Assembly (NCBI GenBank): GCA_026004615.1
Contig: BPJM01000003.1
Coordinates: 124,001-188,000 of the forward strand
From: Planctomycetota bacterium
GTDB taxonomy: Bacteria > Planctomycetota > J058 > J103
DNA: 64,000 bases
Reading direction: 5' to 3'
Below, in pieces: positions 61,395 through 64,000 of this stretch. The translations under genes were made by a program, and so were the position numbers. The notes under the pieces are model-generated. The model did not search any database. It saw only the letters and a list, made by a program, of their open reading frames with translations, and was not told where the DNA came from. How positions within the stretch are numbered: the stretch's first letter is position 1; the number at the start of each line of letters is the position of its first letter.

Positions 61395-63017
61395 ATGCGC
61401 GGCGGCGGCTGGAGCGCGGGCGGGCTGGTGGCGGTGATCGGCGCGATCCTGGCGGGCTGCGCCGGCCCGGCTCCGGCGCCGCCACCGGTGCCGTCGCCCG
61501 CCGAGCCCGCGCCGCTCGGCGGACCGGCGCGCCAGCACAGCCCGCCGGCTCCGCCCGCGGCCCCGGCGCCCGCCGCGCCGGGCGCGCCGCCCTCGGCGCC
61601 GCAGGCTGCCTCCGCGCCGTGGCCCCAGCCGGCCGCGGAGCGCACCGACTCGCCGGCCCGGCATGCGGCGGCGGAGCCGGACGCGATCTACGGCGAGCCC
61701 GGGGCACGGCTGCGGGCGCTGATCGCCGGGCTGCCGCGCCGGCCGCCGGGCGGGGGGCTCGCCGGTCCGGCCGAGTACGCGCTGCCGCCGGAGCGGATCG
61801 GCGAGCTCGGCGAGCTGATCGAGGCGTGCCTGCGACGAAAGCCCCAGGGCACGCGCTCGCCGAGCTGGCTGTTGCGGGCGCAACTGGTGCTGGAGAGCAC
61901 GCGCGCGGTGGCGGCGGAGGGCGAGCTCGCCGAGGCCGAGCGGCTGCTGCAGGCGGGCGAGCCGCTCGGGGCGCTGCGCGCGCTCGCGCGCGGGCGCGCC
62001 TACGACGCCCAGCTGGTGCTGCGGCCCGAGGCGCAGCGGCTGGAGGATGCTGCGCGCGAACAGATCGGGCAGCGGCTGCTCGTGCTGGCGGAACGGGCGG
62101 CGGCCGAGGGGCTGCTCGAGCTCGCCGGGCTGCGCGCGCGCCAGGCGACGGAGCTCTGGCCGCGCCTGGAGCAGCCGGCGCGCGAACTGCTGCAGCGGCT
62201 GGCGGCACAGCGCCAGACGCCCCGCGTGGTGGTGTTGCCGTTTCAGGACTACACCGGCCTGCCCGAGGCGGTGGCCGGCTGGGAGCAGCTGCTGCTCGCG
62301 GCGCTGGCGGTGCACGGGGTCGAACAGGTGCTCGGGCTCGAGGAGTACCGGCGGCTGTTGCGCGAGCCGCGCCCGGCGCCGCGGCTGCGGCTGTTGCAGG
62401 GCGAGCTGGTGCGGCTGGAGCAGCGGCGCGCCGCCGGTCCCGCCGCGGCCTGGACGCTGGCCGCCGAGCGGCTGCGCGCGCTCGAGGCCGAGCGCGCCGC
62501 CGAGCGAGCACGCGCGCCCGAGGCGGTGGCCGCGCGCCTGGTGCTGGCGGCCGAGGAGGCGACGGCGGCGGAGCTGGCGCGCGTGGAGCGACGGCGCTCC
62601 GAGATGGGACTGGAGCCGGCGCGCACCGAGCTCGCGCTCCAGCCGCTCGTGCTCTGGCTGCTGGAGGTGCGCTGGAGCCTGCACGACCCCGGGGCGGGCC
62701 GTCACGAGCGGAGCGGGGCGTGGGTGCGCGCCGAGGCGGTCGCCGCTGCGCAGGCGGCCTCGGGGCGGGCGCAGCTGCTGCAGGCGGCCGCCGACGCCGT
62801 CGCCGCTGCGGTGGCCGGCGGCACAGGCCAGCGCAGCGAGCGGCCGCACCCGGACCGGATCCGCGATCCGCGCGCGCGGCTGGACGCCCAGATCGGATTT
62901 TTGGAGGCCGAGGGGGGCGCGGCACGCGACCCGAGCATGGCGCAGGCGGTGCTCGAGGCGACGGGCTACAGCTATGCCGAGGGGCGCACGTTGCTCGACC
63001 GCCTGACCCTGGAGTAG
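61395..63017 (+). CDS. Lipoprotein of unknown function with a CsgG/TolB-like strand motif
   Basis: 540 residues; GAGGAGGAG precedes the ATG at 61395. Lipobox LAGC (Cys22), then ~80 residues of Pro/Ala-rich tether. The body is helical (LLEAERLLQAGEPLGALRAL-like segments) until RVVVLPFQDYTGLPEAVAGW (~275), a strand-loop resembling the start of CsgG/LpoB/TolB-N-like domains. Long charged helices (LRALEAERAAERARAPEAVA) and LALQPLVLWLLEVRWSLHDP follow. Not assignable to a family by eye; a lipid-anchored envelope protein reaching through the periplasm is inferred. Confidence 0.65.
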   Translation: MRGGGWSAGGLVAVIGAILAGCAGPAPAPPPVPSPAEPAPLGGPARQHSPPAPPAAPAPAAPGAPPSAPQAASAPWPQPAAERTDSPARHAAAEPDAIYGEPGARLRALIAGLPRRPPGGGLAGPAEYALPPERIGELGELIEACLRRKPQGTRSPSWLLRAQLVLESTRAVAAEGELAEAERLLQAGEPLGALRALARGRAYDAQLVLRPEAQRLEDAAREQIGQRLLVLAERAAAEGLLELAGLRARQATELWPRLEQPARELLQRLAAQRQTPRVVVLPFQDYTGLPEAVAGWEQLLLAALAVHGVEQVLGLEEYRRLLREPRPAPRLRLLQGELVRLEQRRAAGPAAAWTLAAERLRALEAERAAERARAPEAVAARLVLAAEEATAAELARVERRRSEMGLEPARTELALQPLVLWLLEVRWSLHDPGAGRHERSGAWVRAEAVAAAQAASGRAQLLQAAADAVAAAVAGGTGQRSERPHPDRIRDPRARLDAQIGFLEAEGGAARDPSMAQAVLEATGYSYAEGRTLLDRLTLE

Positions 63018-63147
63018 GCGTGCCGCGAGGAGCGATCCTGCCGGAGCACGCCCCCCTCTGCGCCGCGGGCGCCGGGTCTGGGCGCCGTGGGTGCTCGCGC
63101 CCGCCATGGCCGGTTCCGAAGGCGGCCGCAGAGCGAGGAGCACCCGG

Positions 63148-63176
63148 TTGACGAAAGGGCGAGCGATCGGTACACT
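63148..63176 (+). promoter_or_regulatory. Promoter of the pyrophosphatase gene
   Basis: TTGACG (63148-63153), 17 bases, TACACT (63171-63176), 73 bases before the GTG at 63249. Confidence 0.6.
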
Positions 63177-63248
63177 CCCGGGCTTTCTCCGGCGGGCTTG
63201 CTCGCACGGCGTGAACTTCAACCCGGACGCAGAGCGGAGCGAACAGAC

Positions 63249-64000
63249 GTGGACGCGGCGATCCTGTCGGTGCCCGGCGCGCCCTGGGGGCTGGGTGCAT
63301 TCGGGCAGGCCAGCAGCACCATCTTGGAGCAGCTCGGCTACGCGGTCCCCGCCTTCGGGCTGCTTGCGCTCGTGGTGGCCTTCCTGTTGGCGGCGTGGGT
63401 CCGCCGCCAGGATCCGGGTACCGAGCGCATGCAGCGGATCGGGGCGGCGGTACGCGAGGGGGCGATGGCGTTCCTGTCGCGCGAGTACCGGGTGCTCTCG
63501 GTCTTCGTGCTGGTGGTGGCGGCGCTGCTGGTGTTCGGTTACGCCAGGAGCGATGACCCCAACGCTACCCCGGTCATCGCCGCCTCGTTCATCTACGGTG
63601 CGGTCAGCTCCGCGCTCGCCGGCTTCTTCGGCATGCGCGTCGCCACCTCCGCCAACGTGCGGACCGCCGCCGCCGCGCGCCACAGCCTCAACCAGGCGCT
63701 CGGAGTCGCCTTCCGCGGGGGGGCGGTGATGGGGCTGAGCGTGGTGGGGCTCGCGGTGCTGGGTCTGGGGCTGTTGTACGTCGTGTATTCCGCAGCCGGC
63801 TGGGAGCTCGGCAAGGTGGTCGGCGCCATGAGCGGGTTCTCCCTGGGCGCCAGCTCGATCGCGCTGTTCGCGCGCGTGGGCGGCGGCATCTACACCAAGG
63901 CCGCCGACGTCGGCGCGGACCTGGTGGGCAAGGTCGAGGCCGGCATCCCGGAGGACGACCCGCGCAATCCCGCCACCATCGCGGACAACGTGGGCGACAA
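63249..64000 (+). CDS. hppA: Membrane-bound proton/sodium-translocating pyrophosphatase (N-terminal 250 residues)
   Basis: The gene runs off the right edge; GTG 63249 begins [15 protein letters not shown]. Membrane helices can be seen at ~28-48 ([20 protein letters not shown]), ~83-100 ([18 protein letters not shown]), ~110-130 and ~155-185 ([20 protein letters not shown]). The pyrophosphate-binding signature [20 protein letters not shown] followed by [20 protein letters not shown] is diagnostic for H+-PPase/Na+-PPase. It hydrolyses PPi to pump ions across the membrane. The residues that separate K+-dependent from K+-independent types lie beyond the window. Confidence 0.93.
   Translation, partial: MDAAILSVPGAPWGLGAFGQASSTILEQLGYAVPAFGLLALVVAFLLAAWVRRQDPGTERMQRIGAAVREGAMAFLSREYRVLSVFVLVVAALLVFGYARSDDPNATPVIAASFIYGAVSSALAGFFGMRVATSANVRTAAAARHSLNQALGVAFRGGAVMGLSVVGLAVLGLGLLYVVYSAAGWELGKVVGAMSGFSLGASSIALFARVGGGIYTKAADVGADLVGKVEAGIPEDDPRNPATIADNVGD

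Noticed and set aside
58065..63683. A 5.6 kb minus-strand open frame
   Set aside because: It runs antisense through moeA, mobA and hppA, which are unmistakable on the plus strand, and has low-complexity composition.
1..64000. CRISPR arrays, insertion sequences, prophage or integrative elements
   Set aside because: No regularly spaced repeat-spacer array, transposase, integrase or terminal inverted repeats were seen. The tRNA genes have no adjacent integrase or repeated 3' end.

Overview
This is a very GC-rich, densely coding bacterial chromosome segment with no phage, plasmid, IS or CRISPR signature. Several features point to Planctomycetota or a closely allied deep-branching lineage: giant secreted PQQ/TPR and DUF4388/TPR/NHL proteins, a tail-anchored excisionase-type HTH protein preceded by a small signal-anchored protein, an ECF sigma factor next to an anti-sigma-like protein carrying a GspG-like domain, and WPL-repeat lipoproteins. 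No 16S gene or full marker set is present, so the lineage is an inference. The core genes are ordinary chromosomal ones: dnaG, rpoD, era, rsmA, rnpB, sufB, moeA/mobA, two tRNAs and a membrane pyrophosphatase.

Layout. 1-5 kb: surface lipoproteins, a HEAT-repeat protein fused to a degenerate alpha/beta hydrolase, and a diacylglycerol-kinase-like lipid kinase. 5-8.1 kb: glutaryl-CoA dehydrogenase with both electron-transfer flavoprotein subunits, which together oxidise glutaryl-CoA and pass electrons to the quinone pool. 8.2-17.7 kb: a J-domain protein, a 1729-residue secreted PQQ-TPR-CBM9 protein, a DnaA-like AAA+ protein, a membrane-anchored HTH protein and an OmpA/Pal lipoprotein. 17.9-24.5 kb: a housekeeping block of AMMECR1, rsmA, dnaG-rpoD (ATGA overlap), a C4 zinc-ribbon coiled-coil protein and RNase P RNA. 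24.9-29.1 kb: a minus-strand NUDIX/ECF sigma/anti-sigma cluster, era, and RNase Z. 29.3-43.3 kb: a phospholipase-D-type synthase, TPR proteins, a secreted peptidase-like protein, a DUF4388-TPR-NHL protein and a long PKD lipoprotein with a C-terminal sorting-like tail. 43.5-50.7 kb: SufB, Rieske, SCP2, deacetylase-like and response-regulator genes, an M28 peptidase, a DUF1232 protein and a coiled-coil protein. 50.8-57 kb: threonine aldolase, tRNA-Met(CAT), a TetR regulator facing a ThDP-enzyme/epimerase/SDR operon across a clear palindromic operator, and tRNA-Glu. 57-64 kb: a TPR-pseudokinase, moeA, mobA, a lipoprotein and the start of hppA.

Sequence quality matters here. About a dozen genes, including the essential dnaG and rpoD, are split by single-base frame changes, often at runs of G or C. 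Other stretches of 4-5 kb are perfectly open. The best reading is residual indel error in a long-read or thin-coverage assembly. I therefore annotate those genes as single CDSs spanning the frame changes.

Regulatory signals are unusually legible for such GC-rich DNA. Many TTGnnn-16/18-TAnnnT promoters can be seen. Four of them place the -10 box only 7-8 bases before the start codon, suggesting leaderless mRNAs. Both tRNA promoters have a -35 box that overlaps the stop codon of the gene upstream.
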